DNA of 34,503 nucleotides, from positions 1-34,503 of the forward strand of contig SBEK01000014.1 in the NCBI GenBank assembly GCA_009668925.1, written 5' to 3'. This document shows positions 16,150-24,421 of this stretch, piece by piece. Position numbers and translations under genes: made by a program. The DNA is from Deltaproteobacteria bacterium (GTDB lineage: Bacteria > Desulfobacterota > Syntrophia > Syntrophales > Smithellaceae). Under the pieces are notes generated by a model, which ran no database searches, was not told the origin of the DNA, and was given only the letters and a program-made list of their open reading frames with translations. Position 1 is the stretch's first letter, and every line of letters starts with the position of its first letter.

Positions 16150-17613
16150 TCACTCTCCCCAATCGGACTTGCCTTTACAACGATCCAGTTTCTGATCCAT
16201 CCACGGGAGCGCCTTGGCAGCAGGGACAACATACATTTGCCCCGACCAGGAGACGTCATTATACCAATAATAAGGAGGAATCGTCATCGAAGCTTTCTGT
16301 TGAGCGGGAGGAACAAATTCCGTAACGCTGAAATCCTGAATGGCTTTATGATCACATGGCCTCATCCTCACGATCTTGCCGGTTACAAATTGATAGCTGT
16401 CCCCTTCCAGCACCTTGGCAAGCTTATCGGCATGTGTGCTGCCCGCCCTTTCAATCGCACTCAGCAGCCAATACGTATCCATGGTGAAGGAAGCCAGGAG
16501 GCCGGTTGGAATTTTGTAAGTCCCGCTGTTGTATGGGGCCGGCCATTTCTTCCAGGCATCAGTCCATGCCCTGTAAAACTTGACATAACCGGGATGATTA
16601 AACATCCCCGGAAAATCAAAAGTATCAAGATGCACGATTCCCTTCGTGCCTTCCACACCTAATTCAGCCATCGATGCATAGTCACGCAACAAAAAGGTTA
16701 CAAGCGGAAGCTTTATTCCCATTTGCCTTGCTTGCTTGAGGATATTGGTTGAATCCGGGGGAAAGTCAGCCGTAAAAATTGCATCGGCTCCGGAAGCCCT
16801 GATCTTCTCCAGGTAGGGCGCGAAATCGGTAAGATACAGTTTGTGGTAATCTTCACCGACGACCTTTGCTCCCGGATAGTATTCTTTCAAACCCGTTTTG
16901 AATCCATCTGCGGAAAGATGACCAAACGAATAATCCTGATCAAGAATATAAAATTTTGTTTCTTTTTTCCGGATATTGCCTAAATAATAAGCGAGGGCGC
17001 GGCCAACCTGTTCAGTCGAGTAAGTCACCATATAAGAATACGGGGTAAAATTGGTTGCGTCCATAATGTCGTCAGACATGCCCGCATAATTCCAGGCAAC
17101 GATCTTATACTTCCCGGCAACTTCGTTCATGATCTTTACCATGTTGCTGCCGAGCGTGCCCATCAGAACATCAACTTTCTCCTGCAGGACCATTCGTTCG
17201 CAGACTTTTTTGCACTGATCCGGCTTTGACATGTGGTCGGCTTTGATGATTTGAACCAGTTTCTTTTTGCCATCCACCAGAATGCCGCCGCGTTTGTTAA
17301 TGTCATGAGCAGCCCATTGAAGAGCCATGAAATGTGTTTGCCCGTTCAGAGCCCCGGGCCCCGAATAGACATTTAACGCTGCTATCTTTATTGTATCGCC
17401 TGTCGGAATCACAGGATTGGCCGGATTATAGTCGGACATATCCGACATCTTGTCCACATTGAATGCGGCATGTGCCTTCACTGAGACTTCTGAGGCGGCT
17501 TGCGTTTTGTCGGCTTTTCTTGCGGCTGTGGATGTGGACGGACTAAACCCTGTCCATAATTGAACCGCAAGAACACATACGAAAATCCAGATCCATTTAC
17601 CTTTACCTTTCAT
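16150..17613 (-). CDS. ABC transporter substrate-binding protein, branched-chain amino acid type
   Basis: 487-aa periplasmic binding protein of the LivJ/Peripla_BP_6 family. It begins with a signal peptide (MKGKGKWIWIFVCVLAVQLW), then a low-complexity linker. The fold begins at TIKIAALNVYSGPGALNGQ, with characteristic AAHDINKRGGI, VLMGTLGSNM and YILDQDYSFGH segments. The ATG at 17613 follows AAAGGAG. No permease or ATPase gene is near, so it is an orphan that would need a transporter encoded elsewhere or act in sensing. Anaerobic degraders often carry many such orphans for amino acids, amides, carboxylates or aromatic acids; the ligand is not predictable. Confidence 0.92.
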   Translation of the reverse strand: MKGKGKWIWIFVCVLAVQLWTGFSPSTSTAARKADKTQAASEVSVKAHAAFNVDKMSDMSDYNPANPVIPTGDTIKIAALNVYSGPGALNGQTHFMALQWAAHDINKRGGILVDGKKKLVQIIKADHMSKPDQCKKVCERMVLQEKVDVLMGTLGSNMVKIMNEVAGKYKIVAWNYAGMSDDIMDATNFTPYSYMVTYSTEQVGRALAYYLGNIRKKETKFYILDQDYSFGHLSADGFKTGLKEYYPGAKVVGEDYHKLYLTDFAPYLEKIRASGADAIFTADFPPDSTNILKQARQMGIKLPLVTFLLRDYASMAELGVEGTKGIVHLDTFDFPGMFNHPGYVKFYRAWTDAWKKWPAPYNSGTYKIPTGLLASFTMDTYWLLSAIERAGSTHADKLAKVLEGDSYQFVTGKIVRMRPCDHKAIQDFSVTEFVPPAQQKASMTIPPYYWYNDVSWSGQMYVVPAAKALPWMDQKLDRCKGKSDWGE

Positions 17614-17841
17614 TTCACTCTCCTTTCGATTAAATGGAAACCTTGTGCCCGGCAGGCGGATGCTGAAACAGGGCTCCTTGCTGTTCTGACAGGCAAATTA
17701 TCTGCTGCCCAAAAGGGCCTGCAGAGGGACGCTGTTTCCTTATCAACTTCGCGTCTCCTCCAGGAAACGCTTGCTCGATCTCATGCTCCCTTCAGGGGAT
17801 GAAACGATTGAAACCGTTCTACTCCCTGTGAAACAAAAGAT

Positions 17842-17859
17842 AGCCGTAAAAAGGCGGCT
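17842..17859 (-). terminator. Possible terminator after the cupin gene
   Basis: AGCCG/CGGCT stem with an 8-nt loop, followed on the minus strand by ATCTTTTGTTT. It lies directly after the cupin stop codon. The stem is short, so strength is uncertain. Confidence 0.4.
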
Positions 17860-17862
17860 TGG

Positions 17863-18207
17863 TCACACCCGACCGTACTTGTCTTCCAGCCTTTCTATAT
17901 CATCTTCGCCGAAATACGTACCCGTTTGAATCTCGATGATGACCAGATCGCTTGCATCCCTGTTTTCCAGACGGTGCGTCGAACCCAGCGGAATATCGAC
18001 CGCGCATCCGCTCACCAGCTCATGAGCATTGCCGTCAATGATGGCCACGCCGACGCCGGCGACGGCATACCAGTGTTCCGCCCGTTTTTTGTGGCGCTGC
18101 AGGCTGAGAGAACCGCCGGGATTAACCACAATTCTTTTCACCTTATGGTCCGGAGCATCCGATAAGACTTCAAAATACCCCCAAGGCCGTCTATTCCCTT
18201 GTTCCAT
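17863..18207 (-). CDS. Cupin, mannose-6-phosphate isomerase type II C-terminal-like
   Basis: 114-aa single-domain cupin matching the C-terminal isomerase domain of bifunctional ManC/AlgA proteins: RPWGYFEVLSD at the start, KRIVVNPGGSLSLQRHKKR and EHWYAVAGVG with metal-binding His/Glu, and IPLGSTHRLEN. In ManC this domain interconverts mannose-6-phosphate and fructose-6-phosphate. Here the pyrophosphorylase half is absent. ATG 18207 follows AAGGAG. A stand-alone isomerase for GDP-mannose precursor supply is plausible but unproven. Upstream on the same strand lies the disrupted secreted-protein gene. Confidence 0.86.
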   Translation of the reverse strand: MEQGNRRPWGYFEVLSDAPDHKVKRIVVNPGGSLSLQRHKKRAEHWYAVAGVGVAIIDGNAHELVSGCAVDIPLGSTHRLENRDASDLVIIEIQTGTYFGEDDIERLEDKYGRV

Positions 18208-18217
18208 TCCCCACTCC

Positions 18218-18698
18218 TTATTGCGTCACTGTGAATTCGATGGAGCCGATCGGCGTCACCTGCTTGGTGCTTCTGGACCAGAGCATAAAATCGACCCTCC
18301 AGTTGCCGGAAAGCCCCGGATTGATGAAGATCGTCGTAAAGCCCGGCATATAAAAACCACTGGGACCATACATGGTCGACACGCCCCGGGGATCGGTTAA
18401 GCGATACTTATAGAGATATTCCGCCACGCCGTTTTGTTCAGATAGGTATTCACCGGCTGGCCGACCAGCCAGACGCCGAATATTTTGCCCTGCCCCCGGA
18501 ACGCGCCCCGGTCCATCAGCTCTTTTATCGACCAGGTGTTCGTCGCCCGCCGCTCCACAATCCGCAGTTCCCGGTCGTACGCCGCATCGTCAAAAATGCC
18601 CACGCCCATATCCTTCTCCTGCCACCCGGAGGCATGTCCGTAAGACACGGGAAAGAGCATCAGGAGACGGTTATCCATAACAGGTTTTTTGCCTTCAT
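18218..18698 (-). pseudogene. Frameshifted secreted protein of unknown family
   Basis: Two minus-strand frames read as one protein broken by single-base losses. A start at 18698 gives MKAKNLLWITVS then a stop; one base shift continues as LMLFPVSYGHASG, completing a normal signal peptide. Near 18440-18450 the frame ending VGQPV passes into EYLSEQNGVAEYLYKYRLTD, which runs to a stop at 18218. Both frames overlap and both shifts are in the same direction, next to short C or G runs. The reconstructed product would be about 160 aa, with FGVWLVGQP and SGNWRVDFMLWS. No family recognised. It is either a real pseudogene or two sequencing errors. Confidence 0.6.
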
Positions 18699-18768
18699 TT
18701 TACACTGCTTTCTATTGCCGCAAATTGTAGCATTGTTTGGTATTGAACAAAAGCGAAAACACTTTTGC

Positions 18769-18798
18769 TTGACTCCGGACCGTCGCGCATTCTATGCT
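18769..18798 (+). promoter_or_regulatory. Sigma70-type promoter of the ygjP-feoB gene set
   Basis: TTGACT (18769-18774) and TATGCT (18793-18798) are 18 bases apart. The -10 box contains the ATG at 18794, which argues against that ATG as a start and for the ATG at 18815. The predicted transcript start is near 18805. A CAAAAG/CTTTTG inverted repeat lies just upstream. Confidence 0.6.
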
Positions 18799-18814
18799 TA
18801 ACTCACAGGACCTT

Positions 18815-19501
18815 ATGAATACGGAATATCATCTGATACGCAGCGCCAAGAGAAGGAAGACGATATCGCTGCAAATCGGCGTCGACTCAAAAATTACGAT
18901 TTATGCGCCGCGCTTTACACCCCTGGCTGAAATCGACCGCTTTATCCGCGAAAAACAACCCTGGATCGATCGGACAATGAAGAAGCAGGCCGCGCGCCCC
19001 GCTTCGCCTCCCCAGAAATCATACAGTTCGGGTGAACATTTTTTTTATCTGGGTCAACGCTACCCTTTGGAATGTTATTTCGAGCCTCTGGAAAATGCCG
19101 GCGTGATGTTCTGGGACAACCGGTTCTTTCTGAACTGCCCCGAGAATCAAGACTTGAAAAGGCATTATTTCATCTCCTGGTATAAGAAGAAAGCGCGCTC
19201 TTATTTAATCGGGCGGGTTGATTTATTATGCGGCATGCTTAAGTTGACTCCGGACGGCGTGCGCATCACATCCGCGGAGAGCCGGTGGGGCTCCTGCTCG
19301 GAAGTGAACCGCCTGTCTTTCAGTTTTCGGCTGATGATGGCGCCTGCGGAGGTCGTGGATTATGTGGTGGTGCATGAATTGATGCACATCCGGGAAAAAA
19401 ATCATTCTTCTAAATTCTGGGCGTTGGTGGTAGAAGTGATTCCGGATTATAAAAAGCATCGCCGCTGGCTTCGTGACCATCAACACGAGTTTAATCTCTA
19501 A
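18815..19501 (+). CDS. YgjP-type (DUF45/M48-like) metallopeptidase
   Basis: 228-aa protein of the YgjP/WLM-related family. The zinc site is HELMH (H187, E188, H191) followed by REKNHSSKFW, where the second conserved His completes the site. The upstream RITSAESRWGSCS segment is the family signature. The N-terminal half is beta-rich with YHLIRSAKRRKTISLQI. I use ATG 18815 (AGGA upstream) rather than 18794, which lies inside the -10 box. Proteolytic activity is inferred from the family and not generally demonstrated. The next gene begins 35 bases later on the same strand. Confidence 0.88.
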   Translation: MNTEYHLIRSAKRRKTISLQIGVDSKITIYAPRFTPLAEIDRFIREKQPWIDRTMKKQAARPASPPQKSYSSGEHFFYLGQRYPLECYFEPLENAGVMFWDNRFFLNCPENQDLKRHYFISWYKKKARSYLIGRVDLLCGMLKLTPDGVRITSAESRWGSCSEVNRLSFSFRLMMAPAEVVDYVVVHELMHIREKNHSSKFWALVVEVIPDYKKHRRWLRDHQHEFNL

Positions 19502-19536
19502 GCCCACAGCAAGAAAGGATATAAAGTTTTTATTCC

Positions 19537-20406
19537 ATGGATATCATTGAAAATATTGATCTGGCCCACCGGGCGTTTCTCTCGCAGCGCTTCCGGCGGT
19601 TGAATTTGTTCATTTCCGATTATACCTTCGCCAATGTCTATCTGTTCCGGAATATCAGCCGCTATGAGATACTGACCAAGGATTGCGGAACTTTCATTTC
19701 CGCGCATAATTATCGCAACCAGAATTACGTCATGCCGCTGGACAATCCCCGGGACTGCTCACAGGACACGCTCAAGCAGCTGCTCTCGGACGGCGGCTTT
19801 TTTTATCCGATCCCCGAGGAGTGGCTGTCCTTCTTTCCGGAAAAGGAATTTTGCCGGTCGTATGACGACAGCGAATCGGATTATGTCTATCTGACGGCCA
19901 ACATGGCGTCCTTCGCCGGAAAACAATACACCCGCCACCGCAATCACCTGAACCAGTTTCTGGGCGCCTATCAGCCCGTCCGGCGGCCCCTTTCCCCGGA
20001 TACGCTCGCGGACGGACTGGAAATCCTGCGCCAGTGGCAGAATGAATGCGCCGTCGCCTCCTGCAAAACCGATTTTTCCGTCTGCGAGGAGGCCCTCAGC
20101 AAATTCTCCGAGCTGGCGCTCTGGGGAACGATCTACTACATCGCCGATGAACCGGCGGGGTTTATCATCGGTGAAGTGCTCAACGATGAGGCTTTCTGTC
20201 TTCATTTCGCGAAGGCCTCCAAGGTTTACCACGGCATTTACGAATTCATGTTTAACGACACGGCAAAGCAATTGGAGTCACGCTATAAGTATCTGAATCT
20301 GGAAGAGGACATGGGCAGCAAGAATTTGCGGCGCACCAAGGCTTCTTACGGACCCGAACGGATTTTAAAAAAATACCGCATCAGTCTCAGGAATAAGGCC
20401 GGATGA
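19537..20406 (+). CDS. DUF2156 family protein (GNAT-like fold)
   Basis: 289-aa soluble protein matching DUF2156, the catalytic GNAT-like domain related to the C-terminal part of phosphatidylglycerol lysyltransferase MprF. Recognisable parts are FISDYTFANVYLF near the N-terminus, YTRHRNHLNQFL in the middle and the C-terminal NLEEDMGSKNLRRTKASYGP. There is no membrane flippase domain. ATG 19537 is the only start after an in-frame stop, with AAAGGA rather far upstream. Its stop overlaps the feoB start as ATGA. Aminoacyl transfer to a lipid or peptide is possible, but the substrate is unknown. Confidence 0.85.
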   Translation: MDIIENIDLAHRAFLSQRFRRLNLFISDYTFANVYLFRNISRYEILTKDCGTFISAHNYRNQNYVMPLDNPRDCSQDTLKQLLSDGGFFYPIPEEWLSFFPEKEFCRSYDDSESDYVYLTANMASFAGKQYTRHRNHLNQFLGAYQPVRRPLSPDTLADGLEILRQWQNECAVASCKTDFSVCEEALSKFSELALWGTIYYIADEPAGFIIGEVLNDEAFCLHFAKASKVYHGIYEFMFNDTAKQLESRYKYLNLEEDMGSKNLRRTKASYGPERILKKYRISLRNKAG

Positions 20407-22637
20407 AGAACTTGCTGGTTATCACGGATCTGCGGGAAGGCGATCAGGGCGTCATTCATTCGATTGACGGCGGGGCGGCGCTCACCAGCCGTCTGGCCGG
20501 CATGGGCCTGGTCACCGGTGCGAGGTTCCGCATCGCCCAGATGAGCGGCGGCCTCGTCGTCATTCAGGTCGCCGGCACACGGATCGCACTGGGCCAGGGC
20601 GAAGCGGCAAAAATAACGGCCGTTCCGCTTAACGCCGACGATGCCTGCCTCCCTCCCGTGGAAAAAGAAATCATCGTCGCCCTGGTCGGACAGCCGAATG
20701 TAGGCAAATCGACCATCTTCAATATCCTGACCGGTTTGTCCCAGCACGTCGGCAACTGGCCGGGGAAAACCGTGGAAAAGAAAGAAGGCGTCCATCGCGC
20801 CGACAGCACGCTCATCCGCATTGTCGATCTTCCCGGCACCTACAGTCTGACGGCTTTTTCCGAAGAAGAGCGCGTTGCCCGCGATTTTATCATCACCCAG
20901 AAACCGGACCTGGTCGTGCTGGTTTTAAACGCCGCCGCCCTGGAGCGGAGTCTTTACCTGCTTGCCGAGGTGTTGCTTCTGGGCCGTCCGGTGGTCGTGG
21001 CCATGAACATGCTGGATGTCGCCGAGAAGCAGGGCACCCAGATTGACACGAAAGCGCTCCAGGAATCGCTCGGCATCCCCGTCATTCCCATGGTGGCCAA
21101 GCGCAACAACGGCATTAAAGAACTCGTGGAACAAATGGCGGCGCTCGCCTCCGCGGAGGCCGCCTATCATCCGGAATTGCCGCAGGTCTCCCGGGACCAT
21201 CAGCAAATTTACGAACAAATCCTGGCGCACATCGGGCCTTATGTTCAGGAACCCTACACCCCGGAATGGATTGCCGTAAAATTAATGGAAGGCGACCCGG
21301 AAGTGTCGGTCCTGATGGAAAGCCTCGCCCAGAAGGAAGCCTGGGCTGATATTCAGAAACTTCTGCTCAAGCACGAAGACGCCCTGCACGCCGTCGTCAA
21401 CGGCCGCTATGACTGGATTGAAAAAATGACCCGGGCGGCAGTCTCCCGCTTCAAAATGGGCGAGGTCGTGCTCACCGACCGAGTCGATCACATCCTGACG
21501 CGGCCGGTCTTCGGCATCCCCGTTCTGCTCGCCGTGATGGCCCTGGTCTTCTTTCTCACCTACCGCGTCGGCGTGCCCCTGCAGAACTGGATGAACGAAG
21601 GCGTTTTGAAATTTGCCGGCTGGTGCGAACCCTTATTTTCCGGATTTCCTCCCTGGCTGCAGGGGCTCCTGCAAAACGGCGTGATCGGCGGCGTGGGCTC
21701 CGTGATCACCTTTCTGCCGATTCTCGTCATCTTCTTCGCCGTCATGGCGGTCCTGGAGGATGTGGGCTACATGGCGCGCGCGGCTTTCGTCATGGACAGA
21801 ATCATGCACCTCGTCGGTCTGCACGGAAAAAGCTTTATCCCGATGTGTCTGGGCTTCGGCTGCAACGTTCCGGCGGTGCTCGGAACCCGCATCATCGAAA
21901 CGCACAAGGCCCGGATGATCACCCTGCTTCTGATTCCTTTCGTTCCCTGCACATCGCGTCTGGCCGTCCTGACGCTGGTTTCCGCCGCGGTCTTCCGTGA
22001 AAACGCGGCGTATGTCTCCTGGAGCATTCTGGCCGTCAATATCGCCGTGCTGGGCCTGGCCGGCGCTCTGGTCAACAAGAGCCTCCGGGAGCAGGAAGCG
22101 CCGTTCATCATGGAGCTGCCGATTTACCATCAGCCGGACGCCAAAACCATTCTGATGGTCGTCTGGGCCAGGCTCGTCGCCTTTCTCCGCAAAGCCGGAA
22201 CCGTTATCCTGGGCGTGTCGCTCGTGATCTGGGTTTTGTCCTACTTCCCGACAGGCGTCGTGGAAGAAAGCTTTCTGGGCAGCTTGGGCAAATGGATTCA
22301 GCCTCTGGGCGCGCCGCTGGGGCTGGACTGGAAAATGATCACCGCGCTGCTCACGGGGCTGGTCGCCAAAGAAAATGTCGTGGCGACGCTGGGTGTTTTG
22401 TATTCCGTAGGCCGCGACGGGCTCACGGTCATTCTTCCGACCGTGATGAGCCACGCTTCGGCCGCCGCCTTTCTGGTCGTGATGATGCTCTTCATCCCCT
22501 GCGCCGCGACCGTCGCCGTGCTGCGCAAGGAAATGAACAGCAATAAATGGTTTTACGCGACCATCCTCCTGACGCTCGTCGTCTCCTACCTGGGCGGCGC
22601 GGTTGCTTATCAGCTCGTCAGGTATTTAGGGATTTAG
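20403..22637 (+). CDS. feoB: FeoA-FeoB fusion, ferrous iron transporter
   Basis: 744-aa inner-membrane Fe(II) importer. Residues 1-75 form a FeoA-type SH3-like domain (LREGDQGVIHSIDGG, LAGMGLVTGARF). Then comes the FeoB G domain: G1 GQPNVGKS (96-103), G2 Thr in WPGKTVEKKEG, G3 DLPG (142-145), G4 NMLD (202-205). The membrane part has both Gate regions, including GFGCNVPAVLGTRIIE and PFVPCTSRLAVLTL. It ends normally after YQLVRYLGI. Fusion of FeoA to FeoB is known in some bacteria and couples regulator and channel. ATG 20403 overlaps the preceding TGA, so translation is coupled to the DUF2156 gene. No FeoC gene and no Fur box recognised. Confidence 0.95.
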   Translation: MKNLLVITDLREGDQGVIHSIDGGAALTSRLAGMGLVTGARFRIAQMSGGLVVIQVAGTRIALGQGEAAKITAVPLNADDACLPPVEKEIIVALVGQPNVGKSTIFNILTGLSQHVGNWPGKTVEKKEGVHRADSTLIRIVDLPGTYSLTAFSEEERVARDFIITQKPDLVVLVLNAAALERSLYLLAEVLLLGRPVVVAMNMLDVAEKQGTQIDTKALQESLGIPVIPMVAKRNNGIKELVEQMAALASAEAAYHPELPQVSRDHQQIYEQILAHIGPYVQEPYTPEWIAVKLMEGDPEVSVLMESLAQKEAWADIQKLLLKHEDALHAVVNGRYDWIEKMTRAAVSRFKMGEVVLTDRVDHILTRPVFGIPVLLAVMALVFFLTYRVGVPLQNWMNEGVLKFAGWCEPLFSGFPPWLQGLLQNGVIGGVGSVITFLPILVIFFAVMAVLEDVGYMARAAFVMDRIMHLVGLHGKSFIPMCLGFGCNVPAVLGTRIIETHKARMITLLLIPFVPCTSRLAVLTLVSAAVFRENAAYVSWSILAVNIAVLGLAGALVNKSLREQEAPFIMELPIYHQPDAKTILMVVWARLVAFLRKAGTVILGVSLVIWVLSYFPTGVVEESFLGSLGKWIQPLGAPLGLDWKMITALLTGLVAKENVVATLGVLYSVGRDGLTVILPTVMSHASAAAFLVVMMLFIPCAATVAVLRKEMNSNKWFYATILLTLVVSYLGGAVAYQLVRYLGI

Positions 22638-22646
22638 GCTGCCATA

Positions 22647-22705
22647 GACTGTTAGGCTGTTAGACTGAAAGGCTGAAAGGAGGGGTGCAACCCCACCTGC
22701 GGTGG
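22647..22705. repeat. Short tandem-like repeat and overlapping hairpins after feoB
   Basis: The stretch 22647-22682 alternates near-copies of AGGCTG/AGACTG units. It is followed by GGGGT/ACCCC (22682-22694) and the overlapping alternative CCACC/GGTGG (22693-22705). It lies between convergent genes and may end transcription from either side. Confidence 0.4.
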
Positions 22706-22769
22706 CCGGCACGCCCCTCAAAATATCCTGGCAGCCCAATAGTCTAAAGCCCAAACACCTTTCTCAGAC

Positions 22770-23492
22770 TCAGACCGATGGCTTGATGTGCTGCTCCTTA
22801 ATGTAGAACTGCAACTTCAATCTGCCGATGTCCACGATGTCGCCGTCTTTCAGGTCCCGCCGCTGATCAATGACCTGGCCGTTGATCCTGACGGTTGTAC
22901 TCCCGGTGGGTGTAATAAAGTATCCTTCCTTCCGGCGGTTGACCAGAGCGGCCCGCTTGGGAGCGAAAAAACCTCTGAGCCTGAGGACCGAGCCCTTTTC
23001 TTTCCCGATCGTGGACACCTTTTCCTTGAAGAGATAATCTTTATGCTCGCTGGATCCTTTGATGACCAGAAAACCACCCAGCACATCATGCATGGCCCGG
23101 TCCGCCGCCAGGAGGATTTTCTTTTGCTCCTCGGGGGTGATGACGATCGTTTCAAACATGGACCGCCCGCGCGCCGCCGCGGCTTTCGCTTCGTCCAGCC
23201 GGTCCTTTTCAAACAGGATTTCCAGAGCATGGACCCCGATGAGCACGGTGTCCTTGTTAAACAGTTCCGCCCGGGTAATTCTCCGGCCGTTCAGAAAGGT
23301 CCCGTTCAGACTTTTCAGATCTTCAACGAACAGCTGATCCCCTTCCGTCTCAATGATGGCGTGGTGTCCCGATACGGCCTGATTGTCGATGATGATGTTA
23401 TTATCCGATTTCCGGCCGACCGCCACGATTCCTTTATCCAGCACAATCTCCTGAAGAGGCTCATTTTTGTATTTCAGTATAATCTTTGCCAA
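22770..23492 (-). CDS. Protein with two FHA domains
   Basis: 240-aa cytoplasmic phosphothreonine-binding adaptor. FHA domain 1 spans about residues 20-80 with GRKSDN, SGHHAII and SLNGTFLNGR, all the canonical contact residues. FHA-like domain 2 is about 160-235 (VSTIGKEKGSVLRLRGF, STTVRINGQ) and lacks the canonical SxxH, so its binding may be lost. Start chosen at TTG 23492 (MAKIILKYKNE), because GGAGGTGA precedes it by 4 nt; upstream residues in the same frame are a shadow of the PP2C gene. It lies 4 bases after the PP2C stop. It likely recruits phosphorylated partners of the adjacent kinase. Confidence 0.88.
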   Translation of the reverse strand: MAKIILKYKNEPLQEIVLDKGIVAVGRKSDNNIIIDNQAVSGHHAIIETEGDQLFVEDLKSLNGTFLNGRRITRAELFNKDTVLIGVHALEILFEKDRLDEAKAAAARGRSMFETIVITPEEQKKILLAADRAMHDVLGGFLVIKGSSEHKDYLFKEKVSTIGKEKGSVLRLRGFFAPKRAALVNRRKEGYFITPTGSTTVRINGQVIDQRRDLKDGDIVDIGRLKLQFYIKEQHIKPSV

Positions 23493-23496
23493 TCCG

Positions 23497-24291
23497 TCAC
23501 CTCCGAAACGTGTCCACAAACGTGGACCAGGATGCATACCATTTTTCTTTATGGATATACCCGACAATCGCCGAGACGTTGTCCAGACCGCCGTTATCGT
23601 TGGCCGTGTCGACCAGAAATTCACTTGCGGCATGGACATTGCCCGCACGGGAAATAATCTCCAGCATTTCCTCGTCCGAAACCATGTTGTGGAGTCCGTC
23701 GCTGCACAAAAGCAGGATGTCCCCCGTGAGAACGGTGAGTTCGCCCAAATCAGCTGCGACTTCCGAATCGATGCCCACGGCCCGGGTCAGAATATTTTTC
23801 ATCGTGGAGTGCGCCGCTTCTTCCTTCGTCATCCGATCATGCCGGACTTGCTCCCGGACCAGCGAATGATCATCGGTCAACTGCATGATGCTCCCGGATC
23901 TCACCAGATAAATGCGGCTGTCGCCGATATGGGCATAACTGACTTGATTTCCCTTCAGGACGGCGGCCGCGATCGTCGTCCCCATGCCGCTTAATCCGGG
24001 CGACTTTTGCGCCGTTTCATAGACGGTCCGGTTGGCAAGCCAGATGGCGTCGCGCAGCCGGTTGGTCGTTTCGGAATAAGCCCCGTCTTGCGGGCCCGTC
24101 CCCTGCCGATCCTGATGAAAGAAGTCGCGCACGACCTCCACCGCCAGCCGGCTCGCGGTTTCTCCCGATCGGTGTCCGCCCATTCCGTCCGCTACGACCA
24201 GAAGACCGAGCCGCGCATCGATATGGATGTGATCTTCATTTTTGGAGCGTACCAGACCCCGATCGGTTTTTCCCGCGGCAGTTAAGATCAA
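23497..24291 (-). CDS. PP2C-family Ser/Thr protein phosphatase
   Basis: 264-aa soluble metal-dependent phosphatase (Stp/PppA type). Metal-binding and signature motifs are all present: GLVRSKNEDHIH with D20, VVADGMGGHRSGETAS with D35, IGDSRIYLVR, TRAVG, LLCSDGLHNMV and DNVSAIVGY. No transmembrane helix. The start is TTG at 24291 after GGGGGGA. It would reverse phosphorylation by the kinase encoded 130 bases upstream on the same strand; the FHA gene follows after 4 bases. The trio forms a closed phosphorylation module. Confidence 0.93.
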   Translation of the reverse strand: MILTAAGKTDRGLVRSKNEDHIHIDARLGLLVVADGMGGHRSGETASRLAVEVVRDFFHQDRQGTGPQDGAYSETTNRLRDAIWLANRTVYETAQKSPGLSGMGTTIAAAVLKGNQVSYAHIGDSRIYLVRSGSIMQLTDDHSLVREQVRHDRMTKEEAAHSTMKNILTRAVGIDSEVAADLGELTVLTGDILLLCSDGLHNMVSDEEMLEIISRAGNVHAASEFLVDTANDNGGLDNVSAIVGYIHKEKWYASWSTFVDTFRR

Positions 24292-24421
24292 CGATTCCCC
24301 CCGGTGTCAGCGTGAAGTGAGTTCATGTGTTTTTTTGCGTCTGCTCTTGAATCGCTCCGTTTGTATCATAAGACGGGCAAATACCGCAAGGTGAGTTATG
24401 CCGCGCTACAAGCCGCGGGAT

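Noticed and set aside
17560..17802. 80-codon open frame upstream of the binding-protein gene
   Set aside because: It begins inside the binding-protein gene on the other strand and has no ribosome site or family.
18397..18470. Programmed ribosomal frameshift in the secreted-protein gene
   Set aside because: No slippery heptamer is seen, and the same gene needs a second shift in its signal peptide, so mutation or sequence error is simpler.
21633..22454. 273-codon open frame on the minus strand
   Set aside because: Antisense to the FeoB membrane domain; composition is Arg/His/Asp-rich and meaningless.
23493..23648. Longer N-terminus for the FHA protein
   Set aside because: These codons overlap the PP2C coding sequence in another frame, and the strong GGAGGTGA site lies just before TTG 23492.
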